A DNA stretch of 64,000 nt, from contig NZ_JIAW01000001.1 of the NCBI RefSeq assembly GCF_000620625.1, positions 496,001 through 560,000 on the forward strand, written 5' to 3'. The notes below the pieces were generated by a model. It ran no database searches. It was given only the letters and a program-made list of their open reading frames with translations, and was not told where the DNA came from. The position numbers were made by a program, and so were the translations under genes. Shown here in pieces: positions 1 to 7,629 of this stretch. This stretch comes from Mycobacterium sp. URHB0044. Lineage in GTDB: Bacteria; Actinomycetota; Actinomycetes; Mycobacteriales; Mycobacteriaceae. The stretch's first letter is position 1, and each line of letters opens with the position of its first letter.

Positions 1-1056
1 TCCACCGGGCGGGCCCGGCGAGAACTGGCGCGGCTGGGTCTGCGCATGCGGCCCGCTGTAGAAACCCGGGGGGTACGCGGCGGATTCAGGGCCGCTGCGT
101 GCCTCGGTACCGCCTGGCGGAGTGGTGTGCGCCGGTGGACGCGGCCCCGGCGGTAGCGGTGGCGTCGACCATTCCTGGGTCATCGTCGACCTCGGTATGG
201 TGGCGGTGGAGTCGGCGATCGCAGCGGTTGCCGCGGAGGCCAGCTCACGTGCCGTCTGGTAGCGATGCGCGGGATCCTTGGCCATCGCGGTGGCGATGAC
301 GTCGTCTAAGGCGCGGGGCAACCCTGGAACCAGGCCGGTCACCTTCGGCGGAGGTGCGGTCATGTGTGCCGCGGCCATCGCCGGCAATCCACCCTGTAGG
401 CCGGAAAAGGGAGCCTTGTTGGTGAGCATCCGAAATAGACTGCAGCCCAACGAGTAGATGTCGGCACGACGATCGACGCCAACCCCGGTCAGCACCTCCG
501 GGGCGGCGTAGGCCATCGAGGCCATCACGGTGCCATCTGTGGTCAGATGGGCGGCATCGTCGAGGGCGCGGGCGATGCCGAAATCGGCGAGAAAGACTCG
601 CTCGTCGTCGTTGTCGTGTTCGGCAGGCGAGATCAGAAAGTTGGCTGGCTTGATGTCGCGGTGCATGATCCCGCGGCGGTGCGCGAAATCGAGGGCCTTG
701 GCGACCTCAGTGGTGATGTGGGCGGCCCGCTGCGGAGTCATGGTGCCTAATTTCAGTTCCCGGTCGGCGTCGGTGCCGGGCACGTACTGCATCGCGATCC
801 ACAGCTGGCCGTTGAACTCGCCGCGGTTGTAGACGGCGACGATGTTGGGATGGTCCAAGGTGGCGGCAACGTCGGCCTCGCGCTGGAACCGCGCCCGGAA
901 TTGGTCGTCGCGGGAGAACTCTGCGCTGAGGATCTTCAGCGCGTCGCTGCGCGGCAGCGTGGGGTTGGCAGCCCGGTATACGGTACCCATGCCGCCGGAT
1001 CCGAGGACGCCCTCTATGGTGTATCCACCAACGACATCGCCTGTTGTGAAATCCAT
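1..1056 (-). CDS. Serine/threonine protein kinase of the PknF/PknJ/PknH clade (partial, C-terminus beyond window)
   Basis: Hanks-type kinase: 352 residues are visible and the frame stays open to base 1, so the C-terminal part (a membrane anchor and sensor is usual in this clade) is outside the window. Visible are the glycine loop ([12 protein letters not shown], about residues 18-29), Lys41 in DALKIL, the catalytic loop HRDIKPANF (Asp134) and DFG (Asp157). The LPRSDALK segment resembles PknF/PknJ-type kinases. After residue 280 the chain becomes a Pro-rich linker. The ATG at 1056 opens directly into the kinase fold. It is last in a minus-strand run with the microprotein, lipoprotein and FHA-HTH genes, which suggests co-transcription. 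Its partners are inferred from that context only. Confidence 0.92.
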   Translation of the reverse strand, partial: MDFTTGDVVGGYTIEGVLGSGGMGTVYRAANPTLPRSDALKILSAEFSRDDQFRARFQREADVAATLDHPNIVAVYNRGEFNGQLWIAMQYVPGTDADRELKLGTMTPQRAAHITTEVAKALDFAHRRGIMHRDIKPANFLISPAEHDNDDERVFLADFGIARALDDAAHLTTDGTVMASMAYAAPEVLTGVGVDRRADIYSLGCSLFRMLTNKAPFSGLQGGLPAMAAAHMTAPPPKVTGLVPGLPRALDDVIATAMAKDPAHRYQTARELASAATAAIADSTATIPRSTMTQEWSTPPLPPGPRPPAHTTPPGGTEARSGPESAAYPPGFYSGPHAQTQPRQFSPGPPGG

Positions 1057-1065
1057 TGCGCCCCT

Positions 1066-1221
1066 TTAGTTTCCGACCAGAATCGGCTGCTGGGTTGAGA
1101 TCTGTTGGGTGACAGTGGCGGCCTGTTGCAAAGAGGCGGCGATGCCCCATCGGCCGACGTTGGTCGCGACACCGGCAACCGCACACACGACGCTATGGCG
1201 CACCGTCGTGGGCGAGATCAT
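1066..1221 (-). CDS. Small 51-aa protein between lipoprotein and kinase genes
   Basis: This ORF lies in the gap between the kinase and the lipoprotein. Its ATG overlaps the lipoprotein TGA in an ATGA junction (1218-1221) and it ends at TAA 1066-1068, 9 bases before the kinase ATG. The translation begins MISPTTVRHS and ends ISTQQPILVGN. It has a short apolar stretch (VVCAVAGVA, residues 11-19) and a Gln/Thr-rich tail (SLQQAATVTQQISTQQ). I recognise no family. The 4-base coupling, the even spacing and the coherent composition argue for a real gene. The stretch could still be an unused intergenic ORF. Confidence 0.6.
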   Translation of the reverse strand: MISPTTVRHSVVCAVAGVATNVGRWGIAASLQQAATVTQQISTQQPILVGN

Positions 1222-2438
1222 TTCGCCGTCAACAGGATGTACTGTGCGGCCATTCGCTGATGCACGTCACGCAACTGCTGGCCCCACACGTCGAATTCGT
1301 ACCGGTCGGCGGTAGCCACACACCAAAACCCTGCGTCGCCCTCTGATTTCAGGCAGCTACTGCTGGGCAGGTTTGGCACCGGATCAACCGGCTTCCCCGT
1401 GGCGTCTTTGAGGGCGCCCTCTGCCCAGGCGGTTGCGCCGGCCGCGTCGCGAGCGCGAGCAATCCAGGCGTTGCCCTGCACCGCGACGTCCACGCCAGCA
1501 TCGGCAAGTGGCTTCGCCGCCACCACTGGGTCCCTCATGTAGTGCAGGATCGCATACGCGCCGAAAGTCGCGTTGTTGTTGACGTTTGAGGCCTTGGGGG
1601 GCACCGGAAGTGCCTTGGCTAGCAGGCCGCTGGGATCCCGTGGCAGGTTCGGCAACTCCGCGACGTCGGTCGGCCTGAACTGATCGATGCGGGGCCCTTG
1701 AAGGTCGATCGCCCTGGCGACCAATTCCGCTGCAACGCCCAAGGTGTCGGTCACGCTGGCACGTTGCATCAACACGTACGGCCCGTGCGCGGTGAACGAT
1801 TCGACGACGTTCCACGTTCGGTTGTCGGTGGTGTTGAGGTATGAATGACTGACCGCCTTCGCATCGGCGTGTCCGGGGATCGCCATCGGCGCCATCACGG
1901 TCGGCACGACGGGATCCGGGGGATCGTCAAGGGTCGCCTGCGCCATCTCCGGTGCCGCGGCACTCGCCGACTCCGGATCCGCCATTCGCAGCACGACGTT
2001 GTAGAAGACCTTCTGCCCCTCGACCTTGCGGGAAGAGGCGTAACCATAGACGTAGTTGTGCCGGTAGCCCGCCTTGGCCACCTCGTCATCGACGACCGCT
2101 TCGAGTGCGTTGGTCTTCAGCGGCATCATCCCGGGGGACGTCGCGAAACCGCTCGGGGTAAGCAGCGTGGGATCGACTTCCCACGGCCCGAGCACGAAGT
2201 CAGCCATCCGCACAGCGTCGAGCCAAGCACCGGTGGCTGGGGTTCCCGCGGCACCCATCGGCGGCAGCGGTTTGGTCGGATAGTTTCCCGGGTTCAGCAG
2301 CGTGACGTCCACAGTCCCGGGCAGTGGGCCACCCGCTGCGCGTACCGCGTTTCCGTCCACGACGGTGCTGCAACCGGCGATCAACACGGCAACTGCCAAC
2401 AGAAGGAACGCCGCACGGGCTCCGCAATACCTCCCCAT
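1218..2438 (-). CDS. DUF7373-type mycobacterial lipoprotein
   Basis: 406-residue exported lipoprotein. The N-terminus has basic residues, a hydrophobic stretch (FLLLAVAVLIAGC) and a lipobox LIAGC with Cys23, followed by STVVDGNAV, a sequence common after the lipid-modified Cys in mycobacterial lipoproteins. The rest is a soluble extracytoplasmic domain with several Cys near the C-terminus (SSSCLKSEGDAGFWC). The length and pattern resemble the DUF7373 lipoprotein family, whose function is unknown to me. The start ATG overlaps the stop of the upstream FHA-HTH gene by one base (TAATG), and its stop overlaps the microprotein start. That indicates translational coupling in a kinase/FHA operon. A role as sensor partner of the kinase is inference. 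Confidence 0.85.
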   Translation of the reverse strand: MGRYCGARAAFLLLAVAVLIAGCSTVVDGNAVRAAGGPLPGTVDVTLLNPGNYPTKPLPPMGAAGTPATGAWLDAVRMADFVLGPWEVDPTLLTPSGFATSPGMMPLKTNALEAVVDDEVAKAGYRHNYVYGYASSRKVEGQKVFYNVVLRMADPESASAAAPEMAQATLDDPPDPVVPTVMAPMAIPGHADAKAVSHSYLNTTDNRTWNVVESFTAHGPYVLMQRASVTDTLGVAAELVARAIDLQGPRIDQFRPTDVAELPNLPRDPSGLLAKALPVPPKASNVNNNATFGAYAILHYMRDPVVAAKPLADAGVDVAVQGNAWIARARDAAGATAWAEGALKDATGKPVDPVPNLPSSSCLKSEGDAGFWCVATADRYEFDVWGQQLRDVHQRMAAQYILLTAK

Positions 2439-3526
2439 TACTGCAGTGCCTCCAGCAGGTGATTCAACGCACCGAGTTGGGGAGGGGCGATCTCGTTGCC
2501 CGCTTCGGCCGCGGCGACGTCGTCGGGGCTGAGCCCCACCATTGCGGCAGCCTCGGCGACGCTCAGCTCGGCCCGGTGCCGCGCGGCAAACACCCGCTGC
2601 CCCACCGTCGCGTGCGGCGAGTCCGCCGCTCGCAACAGCAAGTCGCGCCGCGTGCGACGAACCGCGCCCAGCACGCGGAAGACCTCCTCGGCGCCGGTGG
2701 CGCCGCGGGACGCGTTGGTGGCCAATGTTTCCAACCGGCTCAGGTCGGCAAGCAGCCCCTTTGCGGATGCCTGAAACGCCGCCGCGGTGGGGGCGGGAAG
2801 CATCTCAATCTGTTTGGTGATGTTGTCCAAGGCCACGGAGACGGTTTCGGCCATCCACTTCGACTCGATCGTCGTCGTGCCCCCGGTTTCCAGCATCACC
2901 GTGCGTTCGGCGTCGTCTGCGGAGTGAGCTTGCGTGGCCTCCCCCGCGGAGGATGCGACGAATTGGCGACGCAGCCGCGCTATCTCGCCCTTTTCCCATC
3001 CCAGTGCTTCCTCGAGCCGCTGTCGGGTGGCCTCGCGGGGCCAGCTGCGTCCCTTCTCGAAGGCGATGAGCACTCCGGCGTTCATTACCTTGGCTTCGGC
3101 CAACTTTCGCTGGGAAATGTGAAGGTCATTGCGCCGCTTGGCGACCTGGGCTCCTACATAGACCAAGGACGGGTCCTGGGTACTGAAGTGCACCGGAATG
3201 CCGCCGACGGGATGGCCGAGCGTCGCGGTCAGACCCTCGTCGGGGATGACGAACTCGCCGGTCACCTCCCTGCCGTCGATGAACGTGCCGTTGCGACCCG
3301 TGACCTGAGCGATCCAATGTCCATCGCGGACCGTGACGACGACGTGTTTGCGCGACACCCGGGCATCCGCGATGCGGATGTGCGCTTGTTCCGCGGCGCC
3401 AGGATCGGGACGGCCGATGATCACCGGCGTGTGTTCGGGATCGACCCGGTGGGTCTCCCCCAGAGCACGGATCGTCAGCGGGAGGACTGCCTCGCCGCTG
3501 GCGTCGTCGACCTCAGTGAATGCCAT
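2438..3526 (-). CDS. FHA domain plus helix-turn-helix regulator, EspM-type paralogue
   Basis: 362 residues from the ATG at 3526; an in-frame extension to 3670 exists but reads as non-conserved upstream sequence. The N-terminus holds an FHA phosphothreonine-binding domain with the classic residues: Gly38-Arg39, Ser58, His61, and Asn79-Gly80. From about residue 117 there is an XRE-like HTH (ISQRKLAEA, then LIAFEKGRSWPRE) and a second HTH-like repeat closes the protein (GQRVFAARHRAELSVAEAA). The HTH half is clearly paralogous to the gene at 31700-32437 on the far side of ESX-1. As I remember it, M. tuberculosis EspM (Rv3863) also combines an FHA-like N-terminus with this HTH, so this gene has the full EspM-like layout. 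It heads the lipoprotein/kinase operon. DNA binding gated by phosphorylation is inference. Confidence 0.85.
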   Translation of the reverse strand: MAFTEVDDASGEAVLPLTIRALGETHRVDPEHTPVIIGRPDPGAAEQAHIRIADARVSRKHVVVTVRDGHWIAQVTGRNGTFIDGREVTGEFVIPDEGLTATLGHPVGGIPVHFSTQDPSLVYVGAQVAKRRNDLHISQRKLAEAKVMNAGVLIAFEKGRSWPREATRQRLEEALGWEKGEIARLRRQFVASSAGEATQAHSADDAERTVMLETGGTTTIESKWMAETVSVALDNITKQIEMLPAPTAAAFQASAKGLLADLSRLETLATNASRGATGAEEVFRVLGAVRRTRRDLLLRAADSPHATVGQRVFAARHRAELSVAEAAAMVGLSPDDVAAAEAGNEIAPPQLGALNHLLEALQ

Positions 3527-3702
3527 AGTCACATCATAAACCGTAGCGGTGCTACGTGTTGTATGGCTAGTATCTTTGTGTAATTGAAGCGCTTCGATTT
3601 CGCCGGAGACCCGGGCGGCCGTCCGAAATCTGGTGTCGGGGCACGTCCTAATGCCACGTACCTTATCCATCGAACACTCTCTGTAAGTGAGGAATTAGCA
3701 GC
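3527..3702. promoter_or_regulatory. Divergent promoter region with palindromes between FHA-HTH gene and Pro-rich membrane gene
   Basis: 176 bases between divergent genes and locally AT-richer than its flanks. It holds a hyphenated palindrome at 3542-3556 (CGTAGC, spacer GGT, GCTACG) only 16 bases upstream of the FHA-HTH ATG, and a perfect 10-base palindrome GAAGCGCTTC at 3586-3595. GCTACGTGTTGT (3551-3562) resembles GCTAC/GTTGT elements upstream of the EspM-like gene and whiB6. A GAGGAA ribosome site serves the gene starting at 3703. I cannot place -10/-35 boxes with confidence. Confidence 0.55.
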
Positions 3703-4638
3703 ATGGCTGACGAAGAACTGACCCAGCGCGTCACCGGCGCGGCGCACGAAGGTGCCGATCCGGAGAAGACGCAGGTGGTGCCCCGCACCTCCACTCCGAG
3801 TGCGGATGCCGCTCAGGTCGACTCCGGAGCAGAGGAGAAGACGATGCGTGTCACCAGCCAACCGCCGCCCAGTCCGCAACCGGCATCTCCTCCGCCGCCG
3901 CCGAACGCTCAGCAACAGCACCCGACGCCACCCCAGCAGCCCTACGGGCCCTCCGCCTCAGCCCCCACCCCGCCGCCACCGCCGCCCGGCTGGGGCCGTG
4001 GGGCACCCCAGCCACCCCCGGGGTATGGCCCGCAGTTCCCTCCGCCGCCGGGATACGGTGCGCAGTTCCCTCCGCCGCCGCACCAGGGCTACACCGGGGC
4101 ACAATCCCCACCGCAGGCTCCTTATGGCAATACATCGCAGAACCCCATGGACGCCGCGAATGCACTGCTGGCCAAGGGCAATTCGCTCATCACGCGCCTG
4201 ATGTCGCGCGGAATCCGCGGCGAACTCATCCGCCAACCTTGGTTCCTGAACTTCAGAGACAACTCCGCCGACCAGTTCGTCTACGTCACCTACGGGATCG
4301 GACTGTTCCTGGCGCTCGTCATGAGCCTGATGCCAGGCTTCATCGGCACCCTCTTGACCGACCTCGTCTTTGCCGGGCTGATCTATCTGTACTTCGCACT
4401 CGGCACCAAGCTCGCCCACCAATTCGTGGCCTATGGCATCTGCGGAGTCGGAGCCGTCCTCGCCTCGTTGCGCGCGCTCTACAACGTCGCCACGATCTTC
4501 GACCTCGCGTCGGTGCACTTGGCCGGATACGCGCTCGGGGTGCTCATCAGCGCGGCCATCACCGTGGTCAGCGGTCTCGTCTTGGCCTATGTCGGCCTGC
4601 AGGTTCATCGCGCCATCCAGCGGTTGTCCTCGCCCTAA
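3703..4638 (+). CDS. Proline-rich multi-pass membrane protein with candidate phosphothreonine motifs
   Basis: 311 residues. Residues 1-50 are polar and contain PEKTQVVPRT and EEKTMRVT, threonines in acidic/hydrophobic settings like mycobacterial PknA/PknB sites that FHA domains read. Residues 50-145 are Pro/Gly/Tyr-rich with a near-repeat GYGPQFPPPP / GYGAQFPPPP. The C-terminal half, after QPWFLNFRDNSADQF, contains about four predicted membrane segments. The start is ATG with GAGGAA 12 bases upstream. It is divergent from the FHA-HTH gene, next to a kinase operon. I do not recognise a specific function. The phosphoacceptor role is inference from the motif and neighbours. Confidence 0.8.
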   Translation: MADEELTQRVTGAAHEGADPEKTQVVPRTSTPSADAAQVDSGAEEKTMRVTSQPPPSPQPASPPPPPNAQQQHPTPPQQPYGPSASAPTPPPPPPGWGRGAPQPPPGYGPQFPPPPGYGAQFPPPPHQGYTGAQSPPQAPYGNTSQNPMDAANALLAKGNSLITRLMSRGIRGELIRQPWFLNFRDNSADQFVYVTYGIGLFLALVMSLMPGFIGTLLTDLVFAGLIYLYFALGTKLAHQFVAYGICGVGAVLASLRALYNVATIFDLASVHLAGYALGVLISAAITVVSGLVLAYVGLQVHRAIQRLSSP

Positions 4639-4781
4639 CGGGACGCACTGGGTGACTGGCCGGGTTGGCGCCGCAAAGAAAGCGGAACTGACCCCGTCAA
4701 CTCGCCCGTAAGATTGCCCCGTGCACAGGGTCTGGGGGCTTGACGTCACAGGATGCGCCACGAAGCGCGCATCGATCGCTT

Positions 4782-4800
4782 TGCTGAGTGCGTCTCAGCA
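4782..4800. promoter_or_regulatory. Palindrome upstream of mycP1
   Basis: Perfect 7-base inverted arms TGCTGAG (4782-4788) and CTCAGCA (4794-4800) with a 5-base spacer, 36 bases before the mycP1 ATG. TTGACG at 4739-4744 could be a -35 element. The palindrome could be an operator or an mRNA hairpin for the mycP1-eccE1-espB-espL transcript. No function is proven. Confidence 0.4.
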
Positions 4801-4836
4801 CAGCGTCAGAGTATTGATCGTGGCGGGAGGTCACGA

Positions 4837-6186
4837 ATGCTGCGTCGCATAGGCGTCCTACTCGCTGTGCTGATTCTGGCGTTGCTGAGCGCGCCCCCCG
4901 CGGTCGCGATCGAGCCCCCCACCATCGACCCCGCTGCCCTGCCACCTGATGAGACGGGTCCCGATCAGCCCACCGAGCAACGCCGTGTCTGCTCCGCGCC
5001 GACGACGTTTCCAGGGGCCAACTTCGCCGACAAGCCATGGGCAAGCGACTATCTCCGGATTGCCGAGGCGCAGAAATTCGCAACGGGTGAGGGAGTAACT
5101 GTCGCCGTCATCGACACCGGGGTGAACGGGTCGCCGCGGGTGCCAGCGTTACCCGGCGGGGACTTCGTCGACGCCAATGGAAACGGAATGTCCGACTGCG
5201 ACAGCCACGGCACGCTGACCGCATCGATCATTGCGGGACGGGGTGCGCCGACGGACGGCTTCATCGGCGTGGCACCCGACGCGCGGATCCTTTCGCTACG
5301 CCAGACGTCAGACAACTTCCAGCCTGTAGGCGCGCGCACCGATCCGAACGACCCAAACACCACGCAGACCGCCGGTTCGCTGCGCAGTCTATCCCGCTCA
5401 ATCGTGCACGCCGCGAACTTGGGTGCGCAGGTGATCAACATCAGTGAGGCCGCCTGCTACAAGATCACCCGTCCCATCAACGAATCCGGCCTCGGTGCCG
5501 CCATCGAGTACGCCGTCAACGTCAAGGGCGCCGTCGTGATCGTCGCGGCGGGCAACACGGGACAGGACTGCAGCCAGAACCCGCCGCCGGACGCGGCGAT
5601 ACCGTCGGATCCGCGCGGTTGGAAGCAGGTGCAGACCATCGTCTCGCCCGCGTGGTACTCACCGCTGGTGCTGACGGTCGGCGGCATCGGCCCGACCGGC
5701 CAGCCGAGCACCTTCTCGATGTCCGGACCGTGGGTCGGTGCGGCCGCGCCTGCCGAGAACATCACCGCTCTGGGCTATGACGGCAACCCGGTGAACGCAC
5801 TGCAAGGCCAGGACGGCCCGGTACCGATCAACGGCACGTCCTTCGCGGCGGCGTTCGTGTCCGGCCTGGCCGCCATGCTCAAGCAGCGGTTCCCCGATCT
5901 GACGGCTGCTCAGATCATCAACCGGATCACCGCTACGGCAAGGCATCCCGGTGGCGGCGTCGACAACTACGTGGGCGCGGGCGTCATCGACCCCGTGGCC
6001 GCGTTGACGTGGGACGTGCCGCCGGGGCCCAGGACCATTCCGTACAAGGTGAAGCAGTTGCCGCCGCCGGTGTACATCCCGCCGCCGGACCGGGGCCCGA
6101 TCACGCTCGTGGTGATCACGGGTGCTGCACTGGCGCTTGCCCTCGGCCTCGGTGCGTTGACACGCCGCGCGTTGAGGCGCCGATGA
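4837..6186 (+). CDS. mycP1: Mycosin-1, subtilisin-like protease of ESX-1
   Basis: 449-residue membrane-anchored serine protease. The chosen ATG follows GCGGGAGG at 6-base spacing and opens a signal peptide (MLRRIGVLLAVLILALLSAP). An upstream in-frame ATG at 4753 would bury the signal. The catalytic triad is Asp93 (VIDTGVN), His124 (CDSHGT) and Ser335 (NGTSFAAAFVSG), with oxyanion Asn240 (AAGN). A Pro-rich linker (PPPVYIPPPDRGP) leads to a C-terminal membrane helix and a basic tail. Mycosins are required for stability of the ESX membrane complex, and MycP1 processes EspB. It is first in the plus-strand ESX-1 arm and its stop overlaps the eccE1 start by four bases. Confidence 0.96.
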   Translation: MLRRIGVLLAVLILALLSAPPAVAIEPPTIDPAALPPDETGPDQPTEQRRVCSAPTTFPGANFADKPWASDYLRIAEAQKFATGEGVTVAVIDTGVNGSPRVPALPGGDFVDANGNGMSDCDSHGTLTASIIAGRGAPTDGFIGVAPDARILSLRQTSDNFQPVGARTDPNDPNTTQTAGSLRSLSRSIVHAANLGAQVINISEAACYKITRPINESGLGAAIEYAVNVKGAVVIVAAGNTGQDCSQNPPPDAAIPSDPRGWKQVQTIVSPAWYSPLVLTVGGIGPTGQPSTFSMSGPWVGAAAPAENITALGYDGNPVNALQGQDGPVPINGTSFAAAFVSGLAAMLKQRFPDLTAAQIINRITATARHPGGGVDNYVGAGVIDPVAALTWDVPPGPRTIPYKVKQLPPPVYIPPPDRGPITLVVITGAALALALGLGALTRRALRRR

Positions 6187-7580
6187 AGAACTTCTTCGGA
6201 CAGTTCGGCTTTCGGGTCACCACCGGCCACTTGCTGTGGGCGGCGGTGCTGATTCCGGCGTGCTTCGCGATCTTCGTCCCGCTGAATCTGCTGTGGCTGG
6301 CCATCACTCTGTCGGTCATCATCGCGATCTCGGCCGTGCTCACCGCGCGGGGCCGACGGATCACCGGTTGGTTCGTGGCGATCTTCTCGTGGCGCCGACG
6401 GCACAAGGCACCTCCGGCACCACCCTCCACCCCTGCCGTCGGCTCGACGGTGATGCCGGGTGATCACGTCGCCGTGCGCTGGCAGGGCGATCACCTGGTG
6501 TCGGTGATCGAGCTGGTTCCGCGGCCGTTCACGCCGACGGTCATCGTGTCGGGTGAGGCGTATACCGACGATGTCGTCGACACCCGGCTCGTCGAACAGC
6601 TCATTACCGCACATTGTCCCGATCTCGAGGCCGACGTCGTCTCGGCCGGCTACCGCGTCGGCAAGACCGCACCGGCCAGCCTCGTCGCGCTGTACGAACA
6701 GGTGGTCGGTCCCTACCCGGCACCAGCCAACCGCCGGACGTGGATCGTGCTGCGGGCCTTGCCGGAGGAGACACGCAAGCCTGCGCAGCGCCGCGAAGCG
6801 GGTGTGGCGGGGTTGGCACGATACCTGGTGGCGTCGACCACCAGGATCGCGGATCAGTTGTCCAGCAACGGGATTGACGCGCGGTGCGGCCGCAGCTTCG
6901 ACGACTTCGACCGTGCCACGGAGATCAGCTTCGAGCGTGAGTCGTGGTCATCTATCAAGGGCCGCAGCACCTTTACCGCCGCCTACACCGCGCCCGGCGG
7001 TCCCGACGTCTGGTGGTCGGCCCGGGCGGATCACACCATCACCCGGGTGCGGATCCGGCCCGGCACCGCACCCACCACCACGGTGTTGCTGACGACACTG
7101 GCGAATCCGTCGACGCCGCGTGGCTTTTCGTGTCTGTTCGGTGGCCAGCGTGCGGCGCTGCACGGTCTGAGCCCGGTGACCGACCGCCACTACGAGCTGC
7201 CGATCGGTTCGGCGGGAGTGCTCGTCGGCGAGACCGCCGACCGCTATCCGGTGTACATGCCGTTCGACGACGTCGACGTCAGCATCAACCTCGGTGACGC
7301 GCGATTGTTCACCCAATTCGTCGTGCGGTCAGCCGCCGCGGGTGCTGTGGTCACCCTCGGACCGCAATTCCGCGAGTTCGCCGGGTTCATCAACGCACGC
7401 ATCGGTCAGGTGGCCAAGGTGGCGTGGCCCAATGCCACCACCTACCTCGGCCCGCATCCGGGTGTGGGCCGAGTGGTGCTGCGGAGCAACTTCATCGACA
7501 CTCCGCGCCACCGTCAGCTGCCCATCCGGTTGATCAATCCGCGCGAGGAGAGCCGCTACCAGATGGCGCTGGAGCAGTGA
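6183..7580 (+). CDS. eccE1: ESX-1 membrane complex component EccE1
   Basis: 465 residues from ATG 6183 (ATGA overlap with the mycP1 stop). Two adjacent N-terminal membrane helices (about residues 16-33 and 38-56) precede a large soluble domain, the known EccE layout. EccE sits at the periphery of the EccB/C/D/E membrane complex. Its place between mycP1 and espB matches ESX-1 order in other mycobacteria (mycP1-eccE1-espB-espL-espK reading this way). Translation is coupled to mycP1. An annotated start further upstream would run through mycP1 and is not supported. Confidence 0.93.
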   Translation: MKNFFGQFGFRVTTGHLLWAAVLIPACFAIFVPLNLLWLAITLSVIIAISAVLTARGRRITGWFVAIFSWRRRHKAPPAPPSTPAVGSTVMPGDHVAVRWQGDHLVSVIELVPRPFTPTVIVSGEAYTDDVVDTRLVEQLITAHCPDLEADVVSAGYRVGKTAPASLVALYEQVVGPYPAPANRRTWIVLRALPEETRKPAQRREAGVAGLARYLVASTTRIADQLSSNGIDARCGRSFDDFDRATEISFERESWSSIKGRSTFTAAYTAPGGPDVWWSARADHTITRVRIRPGTAPTTTVLLTTLANPSTPRGFSCLFGGQRAALHGLSPVTDRHYELPIGSAGVLVGETADRYPVYMPFDDVDVSINLGDARLFTQFVVRSAAAGAVVTLGPQFREFAGFINARIGQVAKVAWPNATTYLGPHPGVGRVVLRSNFIDTPRHRQLPIRLINPREESRYQMALEQ

Positions 7581-7629
7581 TAATGAGTTTGCTGTGCGCG
7601 TTGGAGCGCCGGCGCATCGAGGAGGGGAC

